Below are positions 54,842-64,000 of a DNA stretch of 64,000 nt, one piece after another. The translations under genes were made by a program, and so were the position numbers. Every line of letters starts with the position of its first letter. Positions within the stretch are counted from its first letter, which is position 1. The DNA comes from Agarophyton chilense. Taxonomy: Eukaryota; Rhodophyta; Florideophyceae; Gracilariales; Gracilariaceae. The stretch lies in contig JARGXX010000068.1 of NCBI GenBank assembly GCA_030374765.1, positions 4,464,001 to 4,528,000 of the forward strand, in the 5' to 3' direction. The notes beneath the pieces were generated by a model. The model did not search any database. It saw only the letters and a program-made list of their open reading frames with translations, and had not been told where the DNA came from.

Positions 54842-56326
54842 TTAGAGATGATGTGAAGATAGAGCAGTAATTGCTGTGGGAGAAAGGCTATCCGGGCGCC
54901 TTCTGCTCCCCACTCCGACTGGGGAGCCATGCGTGTCGTGTCTTTCTTCTGTGATAGAAGATGGGGCCTGGATGGCAGGGATCGTAGCACTACTTGTGCT
55001 CCTGAGATTATCACTTCCGTGAGGTTGTTGTTGTTGTTGTTGTTGCTGCTCCATATTTAATGATGGACCAATTGTGAAACTGTGCATTTGTAATTGATTC
55101 GATTGTTGTGCTTCATGTTGAAGTTGTTTGTGCCGGTGCTGTTCTTCGGTTTCATGCGGCGGCAGCGGTTGAAGGGCCAATTTGTTGAGGATAAGGTCCC
55201 GAACCTCGAAAACGGCGTTATTGGCTCCCATGCTTTGGATAGCTTCTTTCATTTGAGATATTTGTTCTGAAGTGATGGCGGCGGCCTGTTCTGGTGAATG
55301 CACAATGGAAGCAATTCGTTTTGAGCGCACCCATTGCAGCACATCCTTCTCTTGCTCCATAACCTTATCACCACTTCGGCCTGTAATCAAAATCAAAGGC
55401 AAGGCGCTTACAAACGCCTCGGAAACGACGCCTGGCCCTGGCTTTCCGACGAGAACATCAGATACTTGCATAAGCGTTGAAATTTGGTCAGAAAAGGCGG
55501 TGATGCACAGTGAAGAGTTTGGACGGGCGCATTTCCAACGCGTGAGGCGATCAAAGAGTATTCTGTTCTTGCCGCACACAGCAATGACGTTGACGCTGTG
55601 CGGCGGGGATCTCGACAAGAAGCGTTTTACGAGCTCCATGACTGTGTCGGTTGGAGGCGCACCGCCAAACAAAACGAGCACGGTGGGATAATGTTGATTT
55701 AAATGGAGACGAACGAGTTGTTGCTTGTGCGCTGTAGACGAGAGTCGGTTGTAAAAGCAGGGGTGAACAACCATGCCTGATGTCTTGGTGACGCGCATTG
55801 ACGGGGACGGAATGTGCGGTGGCTGGAATGAGTGAGAAATGGCCTGGATGTATGCAATATCGGTACCGGCGACAATATGTTGACGAGGATGCTGAATCCA
55901 TGGATGGGTGTAGGTGTGGGAAAAATCGGTGAGAACGGTGATGAGATGGACGTCGGGCGGCAAGGTCTCAGCGAAGACGGCATTGAGCATGGGAATGAAG
56001 GACACGACGCAGCGCAATCGGTCAAAGTTGGTCCAAAACGCGCGGAAGTTTGCGCGGAGCGGGCCGGTAGCCAGCGGCCAAAAGAACTGTATGGCAGTGT
56101 GCAAGAGCCCGATGGCACCGACGGCGTTGCGCGAAAGCAGGAGATTGTAGAACCAGTCGCCGGCGGAGGCACCAGCCTGCGCAGACGCATCAGCCATCTG
56201 CACGTGAAGGTCTGGTGAGGTGGCGGCAAGAGCGGTCAGGGTGGCGCGGGCGGAGGCCTTGTGGCCGCCGCCGCCGGTACCGTAGAGCAGAAGCACGAGC
56301 GGTGCGGAGGCAGTATGCTGGGCCAT
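54842..56326 (-). CDS. MGDG-synthase-like GT28 glycosyltransferase
   Basis: 494 residues from ATG 56326. The N-terminal acceptor domain begins with LLYGTGGGGHKASARAT, and the donor domain has VGKPGPGVVSEAF with LILITG, the signature of the MGDG synthase / processive diacylglycerol glycosyltransferase family. It transfers a sugar from a UDP donor to diacylglycerol. Unlike plastid MGD1 there is no transit peptide before the catalytic part, so it may act outside the plastid (inference). Residues about 390-494 are Gln/Ser-rich (polyQ from a TTG repeat, 55024-55046) and probably disordered. Divergent from the QPRT gene. Confidence 0.82.
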   Translation of the reverse strand: MAQHTASAPLVLLLYGTGGGGHKASARATLTALAATSPDLHVQMADASAQAGASAGDWFYNLLLSRNAVGAIGLLHTAIQFFWPLATGPLRANFRAFWTNFDRLRCVVSFIPMLNAVFAETLPPDVHLITVLTDFSHTYTHPWIQHPRQHIVAGTDIAYIQAISHSFQPPHIPSPSMRVTKTSGMVVHPCFYNRLSSTAHKQQLVRLHLNQHYPTVLVLFGGAPPTDTVMELVKRFLSRSPPHSVNVIAVCGKNRILFDRLTRWKCARPNSSLCITAFSDQISTLMQVSDVLVGKPGPGVVSEAFVSALPLILITGRSGDKVMEQEKDVLQWVRSKRIASIVHSPEQAAAITSEQISQMKEAIQSMGANNAVFEVRDLILNKLALQPLPPHETEEQHRHKQLQHEAQQSNQLQMHSFTIGPSLNMEQQQQQQQQPHGSDNLRSTSSATIPAIQAPSSITEERHDTHGSPVGVGSRRRPDSLSPTAITALSSHHL

Positions 56327-56777
56327 AGCGGAGCTAACACGCTAGAGGGGTGTTGGAGAGCGGAGGGAGAAACGAACGTTGTGGTAGGGGTTGGGCGTAT
56401 GAGCGATTGAAGAGATCTTGGCAGCCAAAACGGGTGTGAAGCGTAAGCGCGCGGGAGACACCGTTTGGTCGGACCGTTTGCAGGGTTTGCCAGTTGTGCA
56501 TGCATAGGTGTTGTGATTTGTACAGTTATTGCATCTTCATTTTCGGCGGTGTGTGGCGTGGCGCCACTTACGTCGCGCCACGTGAAGCCTTGCTGCTGCG
56601 CACGTCGCCGCCAGATCACGCGCCGTGAGATTTTTGATCCGTTGTTCTTTCTTCTTCTTTCGCTTCTTCTTGCGCTTCGCCCTTCCTGCACCAAGCGAAA
56701 CTTGGCGCAACTGTACCATTGACGCGCCATTGCGCCATTGCGCCATTGCGCCATTGACACGCGTGACGCCCGCCGCA
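56327..56777. promoter_or_regulatory. Shared divergent promoter region (GT28 / QPRT)
   Basis: 450 bp between two start codons. Contains four exact copies of GCGCCATT (56724-56755) just upstream of the QPRT ATG and a pyrimidine-rich CTTCTT run (56645-56675). Confidence 0.5.
56724..56755 (+). repeat. Four tandem copies of GCGCCATT
   Basis: Exact 8-bp repeats ending 22 bp before the QPRT ATG. They could be a multiplied regulatory site or a 5' UTR repeat. Confidence 0.85.
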
Positions 56778-57641
56778 ATGGCGCTCAACGCGCGACAGAC
56801 GTTGCCCACGGGCGCGCTTGACGCGCAGGCCAGCGCGTGGTTGCGCGAGGATTGCCCTTCGTTTGACCCCGCCGCCGCCAGTCTGCCGACGACGTCGCTG
56901 TCGGCCGTGCTCTACGCGAAGTCACGCCTCGTGCTCGCCGGCGCCCCTTTCTTCGACGCCGTCTTCCGCGCCGTCGGCTGCCGTGTTGAGTGGATCCAGC
57001 CCGATGGCTTGCTCATTCAGCCCTCTGGAAAGCAGCCGGTCGCCACCGTGCGCGGCCCTGCCCCCGACTTGCTTCGCGGTGAGCGCGTCGCGCTCAACGC
57101 CTTGGCCGAGGCTTGCGGTGTCGCCACTGCTGCGTACGACGCTGTTAAGCACGTGCGCAGCGCCGCTTGGAATGGGCGTCTCGCCATGACCAGGAAGACC
57201 CCACCTGGCCTACGTATGCTGCACAAGTATGCTGCAACCGTCGGTGGCATGGATCCGCATCGCTTTGATCTTTCAACCCCCATGTTGAAGGACAATCACC
57301 TCAAGGCTGCCGGTAGCATATCTGCAGCTGTTTCTGCCGTCAAGGCCGTGGCCGGCTTCACTGCTAAGGTTGACGTCGAGGTTTCAACTCTGTCACAGGC
57401 TGTTTCGGCCTGCGAAGCCGGTGCTGATATTATCATGTTAGACAACTTCTCACCGCAGCGCGTCCGAGACACCGTACCTGTCATTACACGCCAATTCCCC
57501 AATGTCACCATAGAGGTCAGTGGCGGCATAACGCCGGAGAGTTTGGCAGATTTCCTTATTGACGGAGTGGATATCATAAGCTTTTCCATTAGCAAGTATG
57601 CACCAGCCGTTGATCTCAGTCTCAAGATTGAAGGCGATTAA
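56778..57641 (+). CDS. QPRT: Quinolinate phosphoribosyltransferase (QPRT, NadC)
   Basis: 287 residues from ATG 56778. It converts quinolinate and PRPP to nicotinate mononucleotide in de novo NAD synthesis. Motifs: NALAEACGVAT, TRKTPPGLRMLHKYAATVGG (binding of quinolinate and PRPP), HRFDLSTPMLKDNH, VDVEVSTLSQA, GADIIMLDNFSP, IEVSGGIT and the closing GVDIISFSISKYAPAVD. Length fits the family. Single exon. The upstream frame lacks a better start. Confidence 0.94.
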   Translation: MALNARQTLPTGALDAQASAWLREDCPSFDPAAASLPTTSLSAVLYAKSRLVLAGAPFFDAVFRAVGCRVEWIQPDGLLIQPSGKQPVATVRGPAPDLLRGERVALNALAEACGVATAAYDAVKHVRSAAWNGRLAMTRKTPPGLRMLHKYAATVGGMDPHRFDLSTPMLKDNHLKAAGSISAAVSAVKAVAGFTAKVDVEVSTLSQAVSACEAGADIIMLDNFSPQRVRDTVPVITRQFPNVTIEVSGGITPESLADFLIDGVDIISFSISKYAPAVDLSLKIEGD

Positions 57642-58198
57642 TTTCTTCTTGTACGCTTTTGCGTTCATCTGGTTTAATAATTCGTTTAAAAGTGTCAGCG
57701 CCATGTCCTTTTCATGTCTGCAGACTGTCTCGAGTTCTGCGGCGGCACCCTTCGTACCTCTTCACACAGTATGCATAGCATGACTTTCGGCGTCACTTCG
57801 AACAGTCGGAATGCACCCTTTCTTCTTTTTTGGACTATCCTTGCCATGGCCATGTGGTATCCCAGTCTTGAACACGAGTCTTACTTACCCTCCCATATTA
57901 GTCTTACGCCACAATCATAAGTGCTGAAGGCCTTGACGAAAGCGAAACCAGCCAAGGGAAAATAAATGTGCAAAAGTTCAGACCTGTCGGTGACTTTTTT
58001 TTATTTTACCAGAAAACAAACACAAGTTGCGACAGTTCGATCTTCGCTGTTCCCTCCTTATTCATTTGTATTAGAGCGCGTTCGACCTGGTGGTTCGTCG
58101 TATAAACAGTCAGCAGTTTTAATAACGTTAGTCATGCACTCAATTCTGATTCTAACATATACATACGGTACAGTTCCTTTCGTCTCAGTGTTCTCGCA
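57642..58198. other. Convergent 3' region, no gene seen
   Basis: Holds the 3' ends of QPRT and VPS35. No frame of note. Confidence 0.5.
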
Positions 58199-60787
58199 TC
58201 ACAACTCTGAAAGTTCCAAACCTTCAAAAAGCTTCAGCTCTCGCTTAATATAGCTCGCTATGTCTTGGTATCTACTCGCTACGAGTTTCCCGACTGAATT
58301 TCCTTTGCTGTGCTTTGAACTCATCAGATTTTGGATTTTCTTCATGACAGCGTTCAGAAATTGCCCCTCACATACGTTTGCCACCTGCATTTTTTGCATC
58401 CGAATAGCACAGTTAGCCACATCCAACAACAATAATACTCGTTCGGCAGAGTTCATGCAACACTCTGCGGCTTCTTGTGCCTTTGAGAGCCATGCCAATG
58501 CGCTCTCCCTCATCCCAGAGCCTACAATTTTTGCGCACTGGCAGAGCAGTATGCACTGGTCTGATCTTGTCAGAGCCCGTGTCGCGTGCTTCATAGCTCT
58601 AGTAGCCAGTGCTTCAAAAAGCTCCTTCGGCAACGCATCCCGTACAAGTCCCAAAGTCACGATGATTTGTTGCAGCGCTGTATGCTGGTCCTTCGAGGAT
58701 GTGATATGGTCCTCATAAGCAACGAAACTGCTTGAGATATTATCGTACACAAATCTGCTCGCACCCACAAGACCTGCTGCCGTTCCAGCTATATGCAATC
58801 GCAAACGCAAAGCTAGCAGCGCAGATCGATCCGGGAGCAACTCCACGCTCTCTGCTGCAAACCCAAGAATCCTTTCAACTAGCTTTTCAGTGTCGGCGCT
58901 CTCCCAGCATCTCAGCGCTAGCCGAAGAGAAGCAAAGACCAGGGACGGTAATGTAATAGACAATCTTTTCCCACCACCGCGGACCAATTCTTGCCTCAAA
59001 GCCGTAAAGAGCACGAGGGCCTTCGCAATGTCTTCGTCGTGACATAGGTAAACAATGCGAGCTACAAGTTCTTGATTCTTTTGGAACTGCACTTCATCTT
59101 CTTCGGCAGTCAAGCCAAAATCTGATGGTCGTGATTGCGACGCATCGGGTTGCAGCGTACCTGTGTGACTCACAGGCATAAGAGCCAACAAGTACTCATG
59201 ATGATATGTTAAAGACGTCACGTCGAATTTCTGATACGCGCCTTCCCCCGTTCCACTATCGCCGCTCTCACCTCCATACGCTGGCCTCTCGAGAACGAGC
59301 GGGGCCACATATCGAAACAACTTTTGCAAAGTATCGACGTCTTTGATGCATTTCGAGTACCCTCCTGCGGAGAGCAACAACCGTGCAGCCAATGCCTTCT
59401 GATTCTCATAGCTGAGAAAGCCTTGTAGCACAATGAAATTTTCCAACATGAGGACCGATCCGACACTTTTGAAGGTGTCAAGAGGTTTTGTCAGTACCTG
59501 CAATGCCAGCGATTCATCAACACTTATAAGTGGCTTATAAGAATTGGAAGATTTTTGGTAGAACTTCGATTTCTTCCCATGATCAAACCCAGATCCCAAG
59601 AATTTTAGCATGTCTTGCACTGTGAAACCCAAAACGTCATCTACATAATCGGTGCGATTGGGTTCTGCACATAGGGTGAAATTCATAAGCTCCACTTGTA
59701 TTCGAAGACGATCTGTTAAGCTTAGACTCGAGCCTTGATGCTTCACAACAGGCGGTAACTTCTCCTTAAAAACATGAAAGGCCTTTGCTTTAACCGCTGC
59801 AGTCTTCGCTTCTTCTGAACTCGACACAAAACGGGTCAATCTCTGAATGATAGATGAGAGAATTATGCGCATGTTCACACCTTTTCTCAAATCCCTGCAC
59901 ATGGACATAAAAGCCTCCAGCGTTTGAAGGTGAAAATCATCAGGGAACACCTGAGCAAGACAATCAGCGAGGTATTCTTGTGCAATAGAGTCGTTGCATT
60001 TCACAATTTGTTGCACTACCGCCGGAAGAATCTCTGTTCGATACAACTGCAGATTGGAACCCACGAGTCGTCCAAGAGTGGCTATGTTACTACCCACTAG
60101 AATTCGCAGTTCGAGACGTTCCTTTTCGAGTAACTCGATATCACGTGCTGATGCTTCCCGCTCCATTCGAACCCACAGCCGATTCATTTCAGTGAAGTTA
60201 CGAATGACAAAGCTTATGCTGTCGTACACAGAGCCAGCACTAACATCTTCATCTGGCCCTTCCTCGTCGGGTTTCGAGTCTGGAAGCTTGTCTTTCATCA
60301 TTTGGGAAAGGTAGGCCCTCAAGAAGAGTCCCCTCTGCGGATGTTGTACACCCGCACACATTTCGACAAGGTCCTGCAGAACATCTTTTGCCGCTGCTTG
60401 TTGGCTCTTGATGTAAACACTACCAGCTGTGATGAGCAGGTATAATCTTGGAAGAACGAGAGGAGTTTCCTGCACTCGCTCGTACAGCTCTAAAACGGGT
60501 GCCCCCCGTCTGGCCGACTCCATCACATAATTTTCTAATACGCGTAATTCTGCACCCACTGAAAGATAGACGTCATAGTAGAGCTTCGGTGAAAGCTCTG
60601 ATGCCGCAGTTGAACGAAGCTCTGCGGCAACGTCGGCTGCGATCTTGACGGCTTCATCAAGACGATCTGCATCCAAGGCTCGACGCAACCGCTGCGCATG
60701 AAGACGAACGCTTGCAATTGATTCTCGGAGGTATCGACCTTCTCGACCTTCGTCGGTGTCGGAGAGGGAGGAATGCGACGGGGGCAT
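58199..60787 (-). CDS. VPS35: VPS35, retromer core subunit
   Basis: 862 residues from ATG 60787, chosen because MPPSHSS matches the usual short VPS35 N-terminus. The frame continues a further 32 residues to ATG 60883. It is the central subunit of the retromer that returns cargo from endosomes to the Golgi. Motifs: PKLYYDVYLSVGAELRVLE, the PRLYLLITAGSVYI motif (needed for VPS26 binding in other species), LRAYLSQMMKDKLPD and the long alpha-solenoid that follows. Length is close to the family's 790-800. Single exon. Confidence 0.95.
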   Translation of the reverse strand: MPPSHSSLSDTDEGREGRYLRESIASVRLHAQRLRRALDADRLDEAVKIAADVAAELRSTAASELSPKLYYDVYLSVGAELRVLENYVMESARRGAPVLELYERVQETPLVLPRLYLLITAGSVYIKSQQAAAKDVLQDLVEMCAGVQHPQRGLFLRAYLSQMMKDKLPDSKPDEEGPDEDVSAGSVYDSISFVIRNFTEMNRLWVRMEREASARDIELLEKERLELRILVGSNIATLGRLVGSNLQLYRTEILPAVVQQIVKCNDSIAQEYLADCLAQVFPDDFHLQTLEAFMSMCRDLRKGVNMRIILSSIIQRLTRFVSSSEEAKTAAVKAKAFHVFKEKLPPVVKHQGSSLSLTDRLRIQVELMNFTLCAEPNRTDYVDDVLGFTVQDMLKFLGSGFDHGKKSKFYQKSSNSYKPLISVDESLALQVLTKPLDTFKSVGSVLMLENFIVLQGFLSYENQKALAARLLLSAGGYSKCIKDVDTLQKLFRYVAPLVLERPAYGGESGDSGTGEGAYQKFDVTSLTYHHEYLLALMPVSHTGTLQPDASQSRPSDFGLTAEEDEVQFQKNQELVARIVYLCHDEDIAKALVLFTALRQELVRGGGKRLSITLPSLVFASLRLALRCWESADTEKLVERILGFAAESVELLPDRSALLALRLRLHIAGTAAGLVGASRFVYDNISSSFVAYEDHITSSKDQHTALQQIIVTLGLVRDALPKELFEALATRAMKHATRALTRSDQCILLCQCAKIVGSGMRESALAWLSKAQEAAECCMNSAERVLLLLDVANCAIRMQKMQVANVCEGQFLNAVMKKIQNLMSSKHSKGNSVGKLVASRYQDIASYIKRELKLFEGLELSEL

Positions 60788-61438
60788 GGCTAGGGATGCA
60801 TTGGAGGCTTGGAACGTGATGCGGAACGGAATAGGTCCGCCCAGACTTGAGGGGGTGGGTGTTACGAGTCTCGATACGCACATACGCACATATGAGGGGG
60901 CATCGTCGCAGCATGATATGGCTCATCGGGCCAATTTACTGCAAAAAAACCTTTGTGCATCTTCAAGGATATCTTCAGCTGTAACCACCTTAAACCATTT
61001 TTGTTCCTCGCAATCCTAAATGTCAGGTGAATCACTTGACACACGCGTGCGCTGCGGTGGGAACAGACGAAATCTTGTAAGTTCTTCAGTCCTACTCTCA
61101 AGGCGACCCAATCAAAGTCTCATTCTAAGAAGTGAGGAACTGATCGTGGAGTGGCGGCACTTCCAAGGCCGCATCGATTTCTTAAAGAGGGCGAGGGTCT
61201 CCGTTGCGTTGATTTACGACAGGGAATGATTATTAAAACAAACTGTCGCACCTCCTGACCCATAAACGCAAACCCATTCTAGCTAGCTTCGTACAAAAAA
61301 GAAATGAGCAGTATAAGACTACACCCTTTTGTGAAATTGAGGATTCGTTTGAAAACGTTTCAGCCATGCACGTGGGACCAAAGACCTCCAATCGAAGGTC
61401 TGGAAATTCAGGCTGCACGATGCCGTGACCTTTGTCGT
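60788..61438. other. Intergenic, no gene seen
   Basis: Upstream of VPS35 and downstream of the DDHD gene. Short frames only. Confidence 0.5.
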
Positions 61439-62710
61439 TCATTTCTTACTGTTCGTCCTCTGGGCTTCGTCGGAGGACTCCGCACTCCGGTGAGCCAATG
61501 CGCGTTCCGACGTAATGCTAATGTCTAGTAACATCTGCGCCACGTCTACGCTTTCCCAGTAATACTGATGTGCCTTAACTGCGCCCCAGCTTGCCATAAC
61601 ATCAAACGGAGCAACCGCTGCACCATCCTGCAGTTCAAAGTCCATCCGTCTTGAGAGCAGAACTTCGCCACCGCCAGTTTCCGAATCCTTTTCGTCTTTG
61701 TCTTCCCCGTCTTCCGAGACAGTAATGTATTCACTATGCCTCCAAGAATCACTAGCTGACTCTGCATGAGAATTGCGTTTCCTATCATTGCCTAGAAATG
61801 AGAACAAGCTGTCAATTCCACCTTGTTCACTACCATTGCCATTTTCATTAACCCTGTCGCGATCAGTTGCAAAACCGAGCGACCACAAGCTATAAACTAC
61901 ATCATCCCAGAACAAGCCCACATCATCCCAGAAGGTCCTCTTCTGTGGAGCCACTTTAATAGCTTTCTCGACTTTTTCTCCGTCAGTCATAAACGGTTCT
62001 AGTCGAAATGCAACCGGGTCCATTGGATGAAAGATGTTGAAGAATCTTACGTGTTGTCGTTTCTTTCGTATTGTGGCCAAGGCAGACTGGTGCTCTCCAG
62101 GTGCCAAAACGGAATATGCAGCAATCGGGCATCCTAGAAACACGATAGCATCAAGTTGCAGGTCGAAAAAGTCGCCAGCAAGCAGTTCTGTAACAATCAT
62201 AGCACTGATTGAATGTGCTACTATAGACACCGTACCACTGAAGTTGGGCCTGTTTCTTCTGACTGCCGATAGTTGCTCGTTGATTTGGTGATAAACAAGT
62301 CTTGCAATAGAAGAACGCCAAAAGTGTGAGGACATCATGAGAACATCTCCAAGACTTTCAGCGACAGCCGTTCGCACAGCGGTGGAGGCTGTCCCACCGA
62401 CAGGCTCGGCGATTTGGACTTTTGCCTGCCATGTCTCAAACGCGGGTTGGTGCCATTCGACCGGTAAGAACATGGCCGCTGGTGGTGGCTGAGTTTTGCT
62501 GCTACGACGGGAGGATTTTTGAAGTCTTTCACTGACGAGATGGTAATTGTTCTCAAGTTGTAAAATACATGTGTTTAGAGAAGATAGCCATGGTTGATGG
62601 TCTACGTACGGATCTCCTGCGCCGTGAATTACAATGAATAGATGGTCAAGAGGGTCGAGAGAGAATTTGAGAGACGAGTCTAATCCTGGCAATCCCTCAT
62701 TTCGAGGCAT
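61439..62710 (-). CDS. DDHD-domain phospholipase-like protein
   Basis: 423 residues from ATG 62710 (a GTG-initiated extension upstream is unlikely). LFIVIHGAGDP, the FLPVEWH segment, GDVLMMSSHFWRSSI and the C-terminal DDHD-type FNIFHPMDPVAFRLEPF with HQYYWESVDV identify the DDHD / SEC23IP / PA-PLA1 family of intracellular lipases acting on phosphatidic acid at the Golgi or ER. The nucleophile motif reads VAHSISA (165-169) instead of the usual GHSLGS: Ser167 is kept, but both flanking glycines are replaced. Acidic low-complexity between residues about 300 and 350. Single exon. Confidence 0.82.
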   Translation of the reverse strand: MPRNEGLPGLDSSLKFSLDPLDHLFIVIHGAGDPYVDHQPWLSSLNTCILQLENNYHLVSERLQKSSRRSSKTQPPPAAMFLPVEWHQPAFETWQAKVQIAEPVGGTASTAVRTAVAESLGDVLMMSSHFWRSSIARLVYHQINEQLSAVRRNRPNFSGTVSIVAHSISAMIVTELLAGDFFDLQLDAIVFLGCPIAAYSVLAPGEHQSALATIRKKRQHVRFFNIFHPMDPVAFRLEPFMTDGEKVEKAIKVAPQKRTFWDDVGLFWDDVVYSLWSLGFATDRDRVNENGNGSEQGGIDSLFSFLGNDRKRNSHAESASDSWRHSEYITVSEDGEDKDEKDSETGGGEVLLSRRMDFELQDGAAVAPFDVMASWGAVKAHQYYWESVDVAQMLLDISITSERALAHRSAESSDEAQRTNSKK

Positions 62711-63544
62711 TGCTATATGTACGGGGGTTGGGCTGAGATTTGGCTTGGCAGGGTGCGAATATGTAAGATGAAAGGAAGGCAGCACAGGTACAGACGACGG
62801 TTGCAGGTGGCTGGCACTGAGTGCCACTCACTGAGTGGTCTACCACGTTCCGTACAAATGGCAGTTGAAGAATTGGCGCAATCTATAACTTTTGACAAAC
62901 GGTCACGCAACGCAGGGCACTCAAAGCTGGACAATTTCAATCATAGGCCATGAATGGGAAAAGCGTAGAGGCGCGCGGAATTATTATGAGGAGTGGAGGT
63001 TGGGGTACGGCTAGATATAAAAGTGACGGTGGGACTCGAGGAGGGGAGCGAACGAGCACCGTTCTTTCCCGTTACTACGATCTCACACCCCAAGAAGTGT
63101 ACGGACGGCGCGGCAGATGATTCCACAAGTGAGGTTGCTGCGATGGAAGGGTTAGATAAAGATACGGGGCCGCAATTGGAACGCTACGTTGGCGGGTCTC
63201 GGATACTTGGGCTGCGACTGGAGCAAAAAAAACTGAACAAAAGATCAGTAATACTCACGGCGCGTTTTGAAGAGTTTATGCGCTTGAAGCGGCGTGATCG
63301 AGAGAGCCGGACGGCGGTTTGGGTGCAAAGATGAGAGGTGCTGGGAGAGGTTTTTCTTGGGCGCGTAGCATGCCCAACAACGATTAGGGAGCCTACCGGA
63401 GACTGGGGCATATATAGCACAACGCACAGTTACAAGATGCGTTTAGGCGCAGCTAGTTTTACAAAGCGGGCGATAAACAACACACATATGTGTGGGGCAG
63501 AGGGTGGAATGTGACTAGAACAAAACCAGTGACAAGTGTACGCA
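62711..63544. other. Intergenic; possible small spliced gene
   Basis: Includes a minus-strand GTGAGT donor (about 63261) followed by a T-rich CTCCAG acceptor (about 63221), a candidate 41-nt intron. Upstream of it, CWACYAPKKNLSQHLSSLHP resembles a C2H2-like zinc site. No start codon or full frame could be settled, so no gene is called. Confidence 0.3.
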
Positions 63545-64000
63545 TCAAGAATCCTTCTTGGATGAAGAGGAGGCAGCATGTGAATGTGGCGTACGTCTTC
63601 TGGCTGTGTGTCCAGCAGCTGGACTGGTATCATGCGGCGCACGCAACACAAGCGATTCATCCTGCGGGCGGGAATAAGGTGGAGAATTTTGCGGCGACGA
63701 AGCAACAAAATCGTTGTAGAGTTGTGAAACATGATTGGCAGCCACTCGTCCAGCGTTAGTGACGGTGTCGACGATGGGACGCACAGCGTTGGACACATCC
63801 TGAATGGAAGGCAGTGCAAACGGAGTTTGAGAAGACTGTGCATTTTGCGGGGCATAATCTTGATGCGCAGGCGAAGAATTCTCCTCCTGCTGAAGACGGC
63901 GCGCCAGAGCCTCGTCGTGCGCCTCTTGTAGGCGACGGGTAGCCGGGTCGATGCTGGGCTCACCCTGCAGCAGATAGTCCACCGTTCGTTCCACCGAGTT
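63545..64000 (-). CDS. Probable CUE-domain protein, 3' part, cut by the window edge
   Basis: The frame is open to the right edge and ends at a TGA (63545-63547). The visible 151 residues begin with the end of a CUE-like helix (VERTVDYLLQGEP), then EALARRLQQEE and a disordered Ser/Gln/Pro-rich tail ending SSSSKKDS. CUE domains bind ubiquitin. Domain call from the helix alone, so moderate. Confidence 0.45.
   Translation of the reverse strand, partial: NSVERTVDYLLQGEPSIDPATRRLQEAHDEALARRLQQEENSSPAHQDYAPQNAQSSQTPFALPSIQDVSNAVRPIVDTVTNAGRVAANHVSQLYNDFVASSPQNSPPYSRPQDESLVLRAPHDTSPAAGHTARRRTPHSHAASSSSKKDS

Noticed and set aside
63184-63427. Small minus-strand gene with a C2H2-like site
   Set aside because: Good splice signals but no ATG and no consistent protein in either frame after splicing.

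Overview
The window is nuclear DNA of an intron-poor eukaryote. Most long host genes are single-exon. Two carry one short GT-AG intron each (106 and 99 nt), and the gene set is eukaryotic: a PH-domain kinase, mitochondrial class 2 DHODH, bifunctional PFK-2/FBPase-2, VPS35, PRA1, a DDHD phospholipase and mitoribosomal protein mL41. A unicellular or simple alga is plausible, and a red alga fits the low intron density and copia/chromovirus load best, but the sequence does not prove this.

Positions 1 to about 28,900 are a transposon graveyard. A complete but inactivated Ty1/copia element lies on the minus strand (2144-7097) with 5-bp target duplications. It sits beside a decayed Mutator-like DNA transposon (about 7103-11231) with a Ulp1-type protease ORF and a FAR1-like zinc-finger ORF. 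Positions 11232-26395 hold a nest of Ty3/gypsy chromoviruses: minus-strand copy A (11678-15692, rest of its LTR at 25310-26395) split by plus-strand copy B (15693-25309). Both contain further LTR insertions. A broken pogo-like (DDE_1) transposase follows (about 26480-28720).

Positions 29,500-64,000 are gene-dense host DNA with no recognisable transposons. In order: PH-CAMK-like kinase (+), a hypothetical ORF (+), DHODH (-), a type I membrane protein (-), aldo-keto reductase (-), two unknown proteins (-), PRA1 (+), an SLC25A32-like carrier (-), an SLC35-type transporter (-), mL41 (-), a protein with a bacterial-type Hc1 histone-like domain (+, one intron), a small membrane protein (-), an unknown protein with a GGCT-like GSN motif (+), PFK-2/FBPase-2 (+), an MGDG-synthase-like GT28 enzyme (-), quinolinate phosphoribosyltransferase (+), VPS35 (-), a DDHD phospholipase (-) and the 3' part of a probable CUE-domain gene (-). 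These are housekeeping genes for nucleotide, NAD and lipid synthesis, glycolytic control and endosomal traffic, with no operon-like logic. Divergent pairs share short GC-rich intergenic regions.

Most notable: a nuclear, intron-split Hc1-type histone-like gene; a copia element whose gag start lies inside its LTR and whose primer site matches the anticodon arm of initiator tRNA; a chromovirus with an antisense ORF before its 3' LTR; a local inversion of half an LTR between short inverted GGTGC/GCACC motifs; tRNA-like modules inside two insertions; and repeated Trp-to-stop changes across the transposons.
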